Source of the DNA: Cloeon dipterum
Lineage: Eukaryota > Arthropoda > Insecta > Ephemeroptera > Baetidae
Direction: 5' to 3'
DNA: 64,000 nt
Assembly (NCBI RefSeq): GCF_949628265.1
Contig: NC_088786.1
Span: 11,594,001-11,658,000, forward strand
A model generated the notes under the pieces. That model saw only the letters and a list, made by a program, of their open reading frames with translations. It was not told the origin of the DNA and searched no databases. The translations under genes were made by a program, and so were the position numbers. Positions 9,063 through 19,794 of this stretch are shown here, in pieces. Each line of letters starts with the position of its first letter. The stretch's first letter is position 1.

Positions 9063-9682
9063 CAAATATCAATTGCAGACTCACCACATTATTTGTAAGT
9101 CACGTACAAGGTGTGCTTCTCGCACCCGATCGAGAACCTTACTGGTGAAAAGAATAAGGAGATTTTATATATTCACAGCAAGGAGTGGGAAAAACAGAAG
9201 CGGTCACTTAGAGGGCGACGAGAGAAAAAGTTAATCCAACCTTTGTTGAACATAATGGAACCCACATTCCAACAAATGCTGCATTGACAGCGACGCGGGG
9301 CAGAGGTCGCCGAATGGGTGCAATCGACCCTGCCGGCGCACCTTCTCTCTCTATCACGAGGTCGGAGCCTGTTCTTCTAGCCATGGTAGACTTGAAAGGG
9401 TGCAGGGTGGACAAGAAGGGAAAATGCCCACTTACTATACCATGCCAGTTTATCGTTGATAGCGGCGTCAGTACAGCGTGGCTAGCCAGAGGGACGAGAG
9501 GGGGGGGGGGCGAGAGAGTTACTCTCTTGCTCGCGTACCGTCAGGAGAGCGAACGTGTAGGTGCGAGCAGGTCGTGTGCACGCGAGAGGCTCTTGCGTTG
9601 CCTTTATTGATACCGGAGTTTCTCCCTCCGCTCTCCCCTGTGGACGCCCGAAAGTTCACATCATTACATATCGGTGCACAAC
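9063..9682. repeat. Tandem unit 2 (left arm)
   Basis: Close copy of 8388-9037, with a deletion that removes the start region of the 182-gene fragment and a G-run expansion at 9500-9510. The plus frame at 9284-9610 contains CQFIVDSGVST, which weakly resembles a retroviral-type aspartic protease (D-S-G). Too short to call. Mirror at about 10291-10909. Confidence 0.65.
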
Positions 9683-9970
9683 AATTGATTAATTGAAATA
9701 TTCAAACCAATCAAATTTATGATACTCCAACTTTAAAATATGATGCATTTTTAATTTTTTAAAGAAGTCCCTGAATTAAACGGTAGAAAAAATTTCAAAA
9801 TGAATTAAAAGACATATAATTTTCGAAATTAAAAAAAGTCGATATAATTTTTTTTAATTAATCATACCAATAAACGGTCAAATGTGTAAACAGTCTGGTC
9901 ACGAAGTACATAAAGGGCTAAAATAGAGGATTTTAGGGATTTTTAGTCTGCGCGCGGCTGCGGCGGCTGC
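9683..9970. other. AT-rich inner end of the left arm
   Basis: No gene. AT-rich to about 9900, then CACGAAGTACATAAAGGG and a GC-rich tip at 9948-9970. The mirror is 10003-10290. Confidence 0.5.
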
Positions 9971-10002
9971 ACTTGCATGCAAAAGCTCCATACCAGAGGT
10001 AG
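9971..10002. other. 32-bp spacer at the palindrome centre
   Basis: This is the only sequence of the element without an inverted partner. It contains a 10-bp perfect palindrome, TTGCATGCAA, at 9973-9982. The arm tips on both sides are very GC-rich (CTGCGCGCGGCTGCGGCGG). Confidence 0.9.
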
Positions 10003-10290
10003 GCAGCCGCCGCAGCCGCGCGCAGACTAAAAATCCCTAAAATCCTCTATTTTAGCCCTTTATGTACTTCGTGACCAGACTGTTTACACATTTGACCGTT
10101 TATTGGTATGATTAATTAAAAAAAATTATATCGACTTTTTTTAATTTCGAAAATTATATGTCTTTTAATTCATTTTGAAATTTTTTCTACCGTTTAATTC
10201 AGGGACTTCTTTAAAAAATTAAAAATGCATCATATTTTAAAGTTGGAGTATCATAAATTTGATTGGTTTGAATATTTCAATTAATCAATT

Positions 10291-10909
10291 GTTGTGCACC
10301 GATATGTAATGATGTGAACTTTCGGGCGTCCACAGGGGAGAGCGGAGGGAGAAACTCCGGTATCAATAAAGGCAACGCAAGAGCCTCTCGCGTGCACACG
10401 ACCTGCTCGCACCTACACGTTCGCTCTCCTGACGGTACGTGAGCAAGAGAGTAACTCTCTCGCCCCCCCCCCTCTCGTCCCTCTGGCTAGCCACGCTGTA
10501 CTGACGCCGCTATCAACGATAAACTGGCATGGTATAGTAAGTGGGCATTTTCCCTTCTTGTCCACCCTGCACCCTTTCAAGTCTACCATGGCTAGAAGAA
10601 CAGGCTCCGACCTCGTGATAGAGAGAGAAGGTGCGCCGGCAGGGTCGATTGCACCCATTCGGCGACCTCTGCCCCGCGTCGCTGTCAATGCAGCATTTGT
10701 TGGAATGTGGGTTCCATTATGTTCAACAAAGGTTGGATTAACTTTTTCTCTCGTCGCCCTCTAAGTGACCGCTTCTGTTTTTCCCACTCCTTGCTGTGAA
10801 TATATAAAATCTCCTTATTCTTTTCACCAGTAAGGTTCTCGATCGGGTGCGAGAAGCACACCTTGTACGTGACTTACAAATAATGTGGTGAGTCTGCAAT
10901 TGATATTTG
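10291..10909. repeat. Tandem unit 2 (right arm)
   Basis: Mirror of 9063-9682. Its C-run (about 10463-10472) is one base shorter than the facing G-run, the single length difference found between arms. Confidence 0.65.
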
Positions 10910-10934
10910 TTATTACGATCGTATTAATAATTAT

Positions 10935-11584
10935 TGTGCACCGATATGTAATGACGTGAACTTTCGGGCGTCCACAGGGGAGAGCGGAGGGAGAAACTCC
11001 GGTATCAATAAAGGCAACGCAAGAGCCTCTCGCGTGCACACGACCTGCTCGCACCTACACATTCACTCTCCTGACGGTATACGTGAGCAAGAGAGTAACT
11101 CTCTCGCTCCCTCGCTCGTCCCTCTGGCTAGCCACGCTGTACTGACGCCGCTATCAACGATAAACTGGCATGGTATAGTAAGTCAGCATTTTCCCTTCAT
11201 TTTCCCTTCGTGTCCACCCTGCACCCTTTCAAGTCTACCATGGCTAGAAGAACAGGCTCCGACCTCGTGATAGAGAGAAGGCGCGCTTGCAGGACCGATT
11301 GCACCCATTCGGCGGCCTCTGCCCCGCGTCGCTGACAATGCAGCATTTGTTGGAATGTGGGTTCCATTATGTTCAACAAAGGTTGGATTAACTTTTTCTC
11401 TCGTCGCCCTCTAAGTGACCGCTTCTGTTTTTCTCACTCCTTGCTGTGAATATATAAAATCTCCTTATTCTTTTCACCATTATTCAGTCGTGGCTCTCTT
11501 ACAGAAGAGGTTCTCGATCGGGTGCGAGAAGCACACCTTGTACGTGACTTACAAATAATGTGGTGAGTTTGCAATTGATATTTG
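10935..11584. repeat. Tandem unit 1 (right arm)
   Basis: Mirror of 8388-9037. Confidence 0.7.
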
Positions 11585-12088
11585 TATGTATGACAAAGTA
11601 GCGCAGGAGAATTATGTGCTTTTCGCGGACATCTTAACGCATCTCGCTGGGGAGTAGCATTACATTAGAATGCGCTTAAGAGTATGGTTGTGAAACAACA
11701 TACTTCAAAATCGAACACGAAGAGGATCAGGACATTTTGTTCAAGTGGATTGCGTATGGTGGTGAGTTCACGCGATTACACCCTGCAGGAGTTCTCTCAT
11801 CTGATGGAGGTGTTCCGTCAAATTAATAGCGTTAGTCTTTCGTTAGCCAGACGTGTTTTCGAGTGATTGGAAATTATTGCTCCAACGATGGAGTTTCGAC
11901 TGCGATACGGTAGCAATGAACTTATGCTTTGTGAACAAGATGATATGTGGCATATTTCTATTGACATGTTGGCGAAAATGTATCAACAATCGTCAGAAAT
12001 CCTTACCGTTTTTCATGAAAATCGTAAAGGTGTCACTGAAAACCTTCATGTAAAAACTAGTGCGGATGGTATTATTATTACTTTTTGA
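11495..12088 (+). pseudogene. Full-length decayed paralog of the 182-aa gene (right arm)
   Basis: Mirror of 7884-8477. In-frame stops appear soon after the start (TACAAATAATGT) and again near 11654. The open 3' portion is 11867-12088. Confidence 0.7.
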
Positions 12089-12120
12089 AGAAAAATATTT
12101 ATTTTGAAAACTACAGAAGT

Positions 12121-12149
12121 CCAGCCAATTCCGGAGAACTAACGGCTGG
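12121..12149 (-). repeat. 3' hairpin of retrotransposon copy B (right arm)
   Basis: Mirror of 7823-7851. Confidence 0.5.
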
Positions 12150-12258
12150 TGCTTGTTCTACTGCACAATTTAAGGCAACACAATTATTGTACATTCATGT
12201 GCAATTTACATAAAATCAAAAAATTTATTATTGCAGTGTGTAGTCTTTGACAGTCTAT

Positions 12259-14205
12259 TCAACTGTTCATAAGCCACTTTTTGATTTTTCACTTCACAAC
12301 ACATTTGTCAGTCAAATTTTTTAGTTCACTCGGCAACATGTTCCAAAGTCTTGGCAAAATAAATACAGATGTTCGGTAAGAATACTTGTTTACAAGCATT
12401 GGTTCCACAACTGGAGCAGAAAGCAATAAACGAGTGTATTATACTGGTGTGTTCTCTGAACACCAAAATCGCCATCAAAGTATTTAACACTCAGGAAGTT
12501 TAGTTGGTAAATTTTGGCAACAGGCAATACATTCCAAAATTGAAAGAAATCCTCCACTATCTGTCAGTATTTTTAGAGCACATCTTGTATAATACTTTCT
12601 CTTGGAGGTTCAACAAAGCCATCAAACTGAATGCTCCCCATGCGGTTATGTCATAATTTAAGTAGGAATGAGCAAGGGAAAAATACATAATCTTTCTCAC
12701 ACTGTAAGGTATATTCGCCTTTAAATAATTAAATTCACATATAATTTTACGAAGCTTTTTAGAAACATGTTGAATATATTAGCCTTAAAATTAAATTCTT
12801 GGTCAACTAGCACACATAAATACTTTGTCTGAATCACTTGCGACAGTTTCCTGCAGCTACAGCCAATACAAAAGTTATGGATACAGTCTGTATCATGGCA
12901 CACTATTTGCAGCTGGCAGTCTTCTCGCAGCCTCGGTTGACAAAAAAAGTAAACACACTTTCTTTTTCGTGTTAATTAAAAAACCATTATCATGGTACCA
13001 CTCAGTGACAATATTAAATTCAGACTGAATTACACTCTGGCATACCGCAAAATCTTTGTGGGGGTAGTATCACATTGTCATCAGCGAAAATATTAACAAA
13101 GCACTTATTCAATAGCGGAAACAGATCGTTCATACACAAAATAAACAAAATTGGGTCCAGATTTGATCCTTGGGGCACACCACGGTGAAGCTCGCATTTC
13201 TTGCTAATCTCTTTGTTAATTTTTACCACAAATTTACGATTGTTTAAAAAGCTTTTGAACAGATCTAAGTCAGTTCCACGAATGCCAATATTCTCTAGTT
13301 TGACCAGGAGTTTATCATGATCAAGCACATCAAATGCTTTTTTCATATCTATAAAAACACCAGCTTACATAATTTTTGGCACTGAGATTGGAATTTATAT
13401 AATCAGAGCAATTAGCAAACAGCTCATAAACACCTTTTCCTTTCTGGTACACATATTGTCGTGAGTCTAATATTGAAAATTCGCTTAAGTAGCTAGTTAG
13501 GTGTATTTCGAGAAACTTTTCAAATATTTTATCAAAAACTGTCAGTATGGATATTGGGTGGTAGTTCTCGAATTTGATGTGCGCAGAGTCTTTGTACAAT
13601 GGGCGGATAACTGCTGTTTTGAGACAGTCTGGAAAGCTGATGGTTTTAATTGACTTATTAAAGTACTGAACAGAGGAGCTTTTCAAACGCAACACCTGCA
13701 TGCTGAACATCATGCACAGAAACATCGTCAACTCCCGGGCCTTTGTTTTTATTAAGACTAGCAATGATAGCACATATTTACGTGTGTGTGTCGCTCTCGG
13801 GAGCCGCATGCTCTGCTGTGCCGGCTCGTTTGTCTCAACGCACGAAAGGCGCGACTGAGTGAGCTTTTGGCCGGTGCCTCAGTAAATTGGTGGCGAAAAC
13901 CATTTAAAAATATCTGACAAATCTAAAGTACGAGTCATGTATCGCAAAATTGTATCATCTAAAGAGTTTACTGTTCGGCCCAAAAGAGAATTTAACTTAG
14001 TCCACGTTAATTTATCATCACCTTGACATGATTTAAAAACTTTAAGATTATAATTTTTCTCCGTGAGTTTAAGTTTTTGTTTGACTTTATTACGATATTT
14101 GTTATATTTGGTCCTGTATAACATGTTCGTCTTATTAATTTTTGATCTCCTAAATAATCTATCACGTTCTCTGATTAGTGCTTCAAGTGCAGGCGTAACC
14201 CACAC
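12259..14205 (-). pseudogene. Reverse transcriptase ORF of copy B (right arm, broken)
   Basis: Identical to 5767-7713, with the same frameshifts and stops. The damage therefore predates the duplication that made the palindrome. Confidence 0.8.
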
Positions 14206-14242
14206 TTTGCTACACCGCCGTGTACTACCTCAAGAAATGTTG

Positions 14243-14592
14243 GAATGAAAATTTAGCTATCCTGGTTGGATTGGAAATATATTATCAAAGAAGGAGCAGA
14301 ATATTAATTCATGTAATTTACAATTGCATGTAGTACATATTTCCTCATTTTGGCTACTCCGTGAGTATGTTGTTTGTGGTGAGTACAATACATATATATT
14401 AAAAAATGCAAGTGCACTGTACAGAATTCTTTGTCATGAGAACAGAAAGTGATCTTAATCATCAAAGAGGTCAAAATGTTATGCAGAGAAAATTTGAAAA
14501 TTACTGATGGAGCACATAGATTGGGAATGATGACACAATTTATGGTTTAATTTGAAATTAAGAATGTGTATCAATCATGTGCTTGGTTTTAC
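14243..14592. other. AT-rich spacer between retrotransposon copies (right arm)
   Basis: Mirror of 5380-5729; nothing recognised. Confidence 0.5.
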
Positions 14593-14634
14593 TTTTTTTT
14601 TAAAGAAGAATATTTATTTCTAAACCTTGGAAGT

Positions 14635-14663
14635 CCAGTCAATTCCGAAGAATTAACGGCTGG
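14635..14663 (-). repeat. 3' hairpin of retrotransposon copy A (right arm)
   Basis: Mirror of 5309-5337. Confidence 0.55.
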
Positions 14664-14758
14664 TGCTTATACATAGCTGCGCAAGGCAGCATAATTTAAT
14701 ACAGTCGTGTACACATTATCATGAAAATAATGCAGTATATGGTCGATAAGAGTTCGAT

Positions 14759-16243
14759 TCAATTGTTTATAAGGCACTTTTTGATTTTTCGCTTAACATC
14801 ACTTTTGTCTCTCAGATTTGTTAACTCACTCGGTAACATGTTCCACAGTCTCGGCAAAATACATTCAGATGTTCTATTGAAATATTTATTATCTAACAAT
14901 CGTGTATTATACTGGTGAAATCTCTGATCGCCAAAGTCATCATCAAAATATTTAACACACAGTGAACTAAGCTGATAAATCTTGTCAACAGGCAACACGC
15001 ACCAAAAATGAAAGAAATTCTCAACGTTTTGTTGGTGCTTTTTTGAACACATTTTATACAGTATTTTTTCTTGGAGGTGCAAAATAGAGGCGACAAGTTC
15101 ACAGCTCCCCATGCGGTTATACCATAATTCAAATAAGAATGAGCCAGAGAGAAATACATAATCCTTCGCACATTATATGGCATGTTAGCCGTTAAGTAAC
15201 TGAAGTCGCACACAATTTTACGGAGCTTTTTGGAAACATGTTGAATATGAATATTAAAATTAAAGTCTTGGTCCACAATAACACCTAAATATTTCGTTTG
15301 GTTCGCTTGCAACAGTTCTCTGCAACCACAGTTAATACAAAAATTGTGAATACACTCGGTATCATGACATATAACTCGCAGTTTGCAATCTTTTCACAAC
15401 CTCAGTTGACAAAACAATAAAGACACGGTCTTTTTCGTGTTGATTAAAAAACCACTATCATAGCACCACTCAGTCACAATATTAAATTCAGATTGAATCA
15501 CATTTTGGCATACCGCTAAATCTTTGTGGGAGTGTAGGATCACGATATCGTCTGCGAAAATATTTATAAAGCAATTTTTGAGCAGAGGGAACAAATCATT
15601 CATGTACATTATAAACAATATTGAGCCCAGGTTTGATCCCTGGGGCACGCCTCGGTCAAGCTCACGTGTTTCACTCATCTCTTTGTTTATTTTTACAACA
15701 AAATTGCGATTTGTTAAATAACTTTTGAATAAACTCAAAACTGGTCCACGTATGCCAACACTATCTAGTTTAACTAGCAGTTTATTATAATCCAGCACAT
15801 CAAAAGCCATTCTCGTGTCAATGAACAAACCAGCAACAAAATCTTTTGCACTCAAACTAGAGTTAATAAAATCAGAGAAATTTACAAATAGTTCATTTAC
15901 ACCTTTGCCTTTTTGGTATGCATATTGCCTTGAGTCTATTATGGAAAATTTTGTTAGGTAGCTAGTTAGGTGGATTTTAAGAAACTTTTCAAAACTTTTA
16001 TCAAAAACAGTCATTTGGCCAAAATTAGGTGTTTAAGTCTGTATACACTGACTGGAAGTCAGTTCGTGCTACATCAATTGCTTGTTGTGTTTTTGTTTGT
16101 GTGTATAGCAACGTAGCGATTGCGTAATGGTCAGAGATCTTGTGTGTGATGACACTTGAAATGTTCCGCAATGATTTAACGCGGACAAATAAATGGTCAA
16201 TTAACGTGGAGGAAAAATTATCACCAGAGAACTCTTCTCTCAT
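14759..16243 (-). pseudogene. Endonuclease/reverse transcriptase ORF of copy A (right arm, broken)
   Basis: Identical to 3729-5213. Endonuclease end at 16025-16243, RT palm at 15394-16014, C-terminal pieces at 14893-15312 and 14759-15112. Confidence 0.8.
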
Positions 16244-16316
16244 TAAAAAAAAAAGTTACTTCTTTTTACCACGCTTTAAACCAGTAATTAAGCAGGATGT
16301 TTTAGTTAGCCGTTCC

Positions 16317-16502
16317 CTAATTTAATATGATATCTATTTTATGTTAACTGTGCACTCAACAATGATAGAAAACCAAGTTTTCTAATATCAGCTCTGTCAA
16401 TCATAATTAAGTTATAAACTTTTAAATTAGCTTTGGATACTCATTATGATAAACGATTTACCAAAACATTTCCACGCTTCCTTACGGTTATTATTAATTT
16501 AG
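16317..16502 (+). pseudogene. Third, most decayed copy of the second unknown gene family (right arm)
   Basis: Mirror of 3470-3655; not translatable. Confidence 0.4.
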
Positions 16503-16786
16503 AGCATGTTTACGAATGAGAAAATGAATTCTATTACAGCATTGACCTTATTTGAAGAGTTATTGTTAAGTGCTTTTTTTACTTGGCGGATCGAATAAAA
16601 ATTGGGATGATCTCACAAGTGCTCACAAGTGGACATCCCAAGTGGATGTCTCCCAACTGATCTCTCTCGCTAATTTCTCCCCACTCAACACTTTGAGCAG
16701 AGTATAAACACACTGACACAACTTTTTTCCACTACCTTTGGTGAATGAATATGTATAATCGATATGTTATTATTTTATGTTAACTT

Positions 16787-16942
16787 TTTTTCTCTCGTCG
16801 CCCTCTAAGTGACCGCTACTATTTTTCCCACTCCTTGCTTTGAATATATTAAGTCTCCTGATTCTTTTCACCATCACTCAGTCATGGTTCTCTTGCAGAA
16901 ATGCTCACGATTGGCTGGGGTTATCACTGAATTTAAAACAAC
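16787..16942 (+). pseudogene. Another decayed promoter/5' end of the 182-aa gene (right arm)
   Basis: Mirror of 3030-3185. An ORF of 73 codons passes through it, but it starts upstream of the TATA box and is not the family frame. Confidence 0.5.
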
Positions 16943-17013
16943 CTATTTCAATTATGAACATCAACAAATATCTCATCAATATTTGAAAAATGCGATCACT
17001 CGAGGTTGTTTAC

Positions 17014-17309
17014 ATATTGAATATAATTAAAACCAGGCTTCATCCTCGTTGTCAATAAAAGAGAAATTCGTCTTATTTATTCCTCGACCAGTTTCGACGT
17101 CATCACAAACGTCCTAATCATGAGTTACAATTTCAATCAAATACAAACAATGCAATAATGTCACATCTAAAATCACATAAAGTTCCATACAATTCTTTAA
17201 AACACCCACCTATTCATGAGGCAGATGAGGCAAGCTCCAAAGACCAAATGTACAAAATTCTCTTTTATTGACAACGAGGATGAAGCCTGGTTTTAATTAT
17301 ATTCAATAT
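17014..17309. mobile_element. MITE-like inverted-repeat mini-element (right arm)
   Basis: Mirror of 2663-2958. Confidence 0.6.
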
Positions 17310-17511
17310 AAATATCTCATCATTTAGATTTTAGCTCGCTTCCCCCAAAAAAAAACCATATCCACTATACTCACCTAAAAATTGAAAAGTGTACGATAAA
17401 TTCGTGGATGAATTAAAAGGATCCTCATTACGAACAATGAGTTTGTTGCTCCTCGATCTAAAATGTATAGCTATATCTGTGATGATGGAGAGTGTAAAAA
17501 AAAAGCCAAAG

Positions 17512-17755
17512 GGATTTAAAAATGCACTATGAAAAAGATTTTTGTCACGCGGATTTTGTTAACTGCGTGCTCAAGAACGATAAATAATAATTACTTTTTC
17601 AATATATCAACTCTGTAAATCATAGGTTGTATAAATAAAAAAATTAGTAAATTAGTTTTGGATCCACACGATGATAAATGAGTAATTTTATCGGAGCACT
17701 CTACTCTTCCTTTTGATCGTTATAAATTAATGCAGCATTTGTTGGAATGTGGGTT
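17512..17755 (+). pseudogene. Decayed copy of the second unknown gene family (right arm)
   Basis: Mirror of 2217-2460. The segment ATGCACTATGAAAAAG at its start may preserve the original start codon of the family. Confidence 0.4.
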
Positions 17756-17791
17756 CCATTATCTTCTACAAAGGTTGGATTAACTTTTTCT

Positions 17792-17932
17792 CTCGTCGCC
17801 CTCTAAGTGACCGCTTCTGTTTGTTCACACTCCTTGCTGTGAATATATAAAATCTCCTGATTCTTTTAGATCATCATTTAGTCGTGGCTCTCTTACAGAA
17901 AAGGTTCTCGATCGGGTGCGAGAAGCACCTTG
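17792..17932 (+). pseudogene. Decayed promoter plus 5' end of a 182-aa gene copy (right arm)
   Basis: Mirror of 2040-2180. It has a TATATAAAA box near 17842 and the start codon replaced by GTG near 17883. Confidence 0.55.
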
Positions 17933-17959
17933 TACGTGTAGTTTTCTCCTCTGATATTT

Positions 17960-18142
17960 GTGAAAAGGGTTGGGTTTGATTATGTTACTTTTTCGAACAT
18001 CACCTCTGCTCCTCATAAGTTGTATACGTCAAAAATATGTAAATTAGCTTTGGACCCGCATGACGATAAACGCGTTATTTTACCAGACCACTCTACTCTT
18101 CCTTACGGCCATTATAAATTAATGGAGCAGGAGATTGTATGA
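17960..18142 (+). pseudogene. Fragment of a second unknown gene family (right arm)
   Basis: Mirror of 1830-2012. It ends 123 bp before the ATG of the 182-aa gene. A relative at about 17517-17755 preserves an upstream segment (HYEKDFCHADFVNCVLKND) that this copy lacks. Confidence 0.45.
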
Positions 18143-18212
18143 GGGTGAAAAGATTTCCTTTTGGATTATTCTTTTGACGTGCGCAGTACAACCGTCACTA
18201 CCTTTTTCCCCT

Positions 18213-18264
18213 CTCCTTGCCGTGAATATATACCGTCACCTGATTCTTTCACCAGCATTCAGTC
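18213..18264 (+). promoter_or_regulatory. Promoter of the 182-aa gene (right arm)
   Basis: TATATA is at 18227-18232 and the initiator TCAGTC at 18259-18264, immediately before the ATG at 18265. Confidence 0.65.
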
Positions 18265-18813
18265 ATGGCGGGCTTACAGAAAAAGTTCTCGATCGGGTGT
18301 GAGAAGGACTTGTACGTATCCTACAAACGTGGTGAGTCCGAGATCGATATTAGTTTATACGACAAAGAAACGCAGGAGAGTTGTGAGCTTTTCGCGGACA
18401 CCTTGACGCATCTCGCAGAAGAGCATCATTACATTATATCGTTTTTAGAGTATGGTGGTGAAACAACTCACTTTAAAATTAAGCACGAAGAGGATCAGGA
18501 CATTTCGTTCGAGTGGATTGTGTATGGTGATGAGTTTACGGTCGCGTTGCAGGATTTCTCTTATCTGATGGAGGTTTTCCTTCGACTTAATAGCGGTCGT
18601 CTCGTTAATTCCGGAAACCCTTTTGAGATAATGAAAATGATCGCTCCGACGATCGTGTTGCGACCGACGTACGACGGTTTATCACATTTGTATTGTGAAC
18701 GAAATGGAAAGTGGTGTATTTCTAGCAACACGTTGAAGAAAATGTATTATAATTCGTTTGAAATCCTTACCATGTTTCATGAAAATCGTCGTGGTTTTTT
18801 TGACTTTGAATGA
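18265..18813 (+). CDS. Unknown element protein, 182 aa (right-arm copy)
   Basis: Exact mirror of 1159-1707. The ATG at 18265 sits directly after a TCAGTC initiator at 18259-18264, which is 32 bp downstream of TATATA at 18227-18232. If transcription begins there, the leader is only a few nucleotides. Upstream lies the 3' end of another small ORF (stop at 18142). Downstream, in the same orientation, lies the 155-aa ORF. Function unknown. Confidence 0.65.
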   Translation: MAGLQKKFSIGCEKDLYVSYKRGESEIDISLYDKETQESCELFADTLTHLAEEHHYIISFLEYGGETTHFKIKHEEDQDISFEWIVYGDEFTVALQDFSYLMEVFLRLNSGRLVNSGNPFEIMKMIAPTIVLRPTYDGLSHLYCERNGKWCISSNTLKKMYYNSFEILTMFHENRRGFFDFE

Positions 18814-18936
18814 CATTGGGAACATATAACAGTAATCTCAAGGTTAGTTATTACATAATTTCCCCTCCCACTTTCATGAATAAATAGGATTGAGTTTAGA
18901 CAGGAGCGATCATTAGCTTCGGTGGAGTGCGCGAGT

Positions 18937-19404
18937 ATGCTTCTGACGCGAACGTTTGGAAAAGTCAAGGTTGGAATTGGCGTTGTTGAACTCGACGACG
19001 GTCGAAAACAAATTGTTGGGATCTATCCGTGTTGCGTTATTGAACAAGATCCTTATGATGAATGCGTTGATTTTATATATATTGAGGAGTATGTTCAAAA
19101 TTCGGAGATGATGATAGATTGTATGAGTGAAAAAAAGAGTTATCGAATAGGGAATTTTATAAATCTTCTTTATAGCGAAAATCACGGATGTTATTTCATC
19201 GAAAGAATTGAAAGGAAATTGCCACATCCTTTCCTACTCAAGATCACAATGAATGAATTTAAGACAATAATAGAAAATTATGAAATTATTGCTGAATATT
19301 ACAATTTTTTGAGTGATAATATTTGGAAACTAAAAGATTGCTGTTATAGACATTATGGGAGCGATAAGTCGTTAGAGAAAAAATGTTTGGATCTTCTTCA
19401 ATAA
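18937..19404 (+). CDS. Unknown element protein, 155 aa (right-arm copy)
   Basis: Exact mirror of 568-1035. On this strand the TATA-like TAAATA is at 18881-18886, the initiator-like TCATTA at 18910-18915 and the ATG at 18937. That predicts a short leader of about 25 nt. A candidate poly(A) signal (GAAATAAAAG) follows near 19451. It lies 123 bp downstream of the 182-aa ORF on the same strand. Function unknown; no catalytic motif is recognised. Confidence 0.6.
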   Translation: MLLTRTFGKVKVGIGVVELDDGRKQIVGIYPCCVIEQDPYDECVDFIYIEEYVQNSEMMIDCMSEKKSYRIGNFINLLYSENHGCYFIERIERKLPHPFLLKITMNEFKTIIENYEIIAEYYNFLSDNIWKLKDCCYRHYGSDKSLEKKCLDLLQ

Positions 19405-19794
19405 GCTATCGTCGGAATTACTTGAATTGTATAATTTATTTTTGGTTTGTGAAATAAAAGAATTTCATGGAGCAAATGAAACTATGTCGACGGTATTATA
19501 GTAATCTCATGGAATATTAACTGTGTTTTCCAACTTTTACAAGTTTGTATACATATTTTTGGTTTTGGGAAATAAAAGGTAATCAATTTTATTTGTGATT
19601 GTTTCATTTTATTCATTTTTGTACCTGACTTCAGAAATTATTAAATGGTGATTCATTTTATTCATTTTTTTATCCAACATAATTATCAAGTGAGGTGGGA
19701 GATAACAGAATCGTTGAGTGAAGCGGGAGAAACCAAGTGGGAGAGTGGGGAACGATCGACTAGTGGTGGCCAGAATCGGTATAAATCCTCTACT

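Larger units (their letters stand above)
178..9970 (+). repeat. Left arm of the palindrome
   Basis: Position x pairs with 19972-x over most of the arm, and with 19973-x inside position 9500. The one-base shift comes from a run of 11 G at 9500-9510 facing 10 C near 10463-10472. The only substitution I noticed is G9533 against the base pairing with T10440. All translated frames outside this patch are identical between arms. Confidence 0.95.
12083..14242 (-). mobile_element. Non-LTR retrotransposon copy B (right arm)
   Basis: Mirror of 5730-7889. The broken RT frames are at 13020-13346 and 13330-13809, and the linker at 13879-14205. Confidence 0.75.
14593..16322 (-). mobile_element. Non-LTR retrotransposon copy A (right arm)
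   Basis: Mirror of 3650-5379. Confidence 0.75.
178..19794. mobile_element. Giant palindromic mobile element, Maverick/Polinton-like and non-autonomous (tentative class)
   Basis: The element is 19,617 bp long, begins AGTAGAGGATTTATACCG and ends with the reverse complement. It is flanked by a 6-bp duplication. Almost its whole length is inverted repeat. Maverick/Polinton elements are known for 6-bp duplications and long inverted termini; Dada DNA transposons also give 6-7 bp. No DNA polymerase B, integrase, packaging ATPase, protease or capsid gene is visible, so the class rests on termini and target duplication only. Cargo is two intact unknown ORFs per arm plus decayed copies and nested retrotransposons. 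Base composition is AT-rich, unlike the GC-rich cuticle exons. An assembly fold-back is unlikely to give different flanks with a shared 6-bp duplication, but the centre still needs spanning reads. Confidence 0.75.
10003..19794 (-). repeat. Right arm of the palindrome
   Basis: Reverse complement of 178-9970. It carries a second copy of every left-arm feature on the opposite strand. Confidence 0.95.

Noticed and set aside
178-19794. The palindrome as a pure assembly fold-back artefact
   Set aside because: Different flanks with a matching 6-bp duplication and an aligned empty site support a real insertion, and there are small arm differences. The centre is still not independently proven.
178-19794. 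Calling the element a complete Maverick/Polinton or a virus
   Set aside because: No polymerase, integrase, ATPase, protease or capsid gene was found; only termini and duplication length fit.
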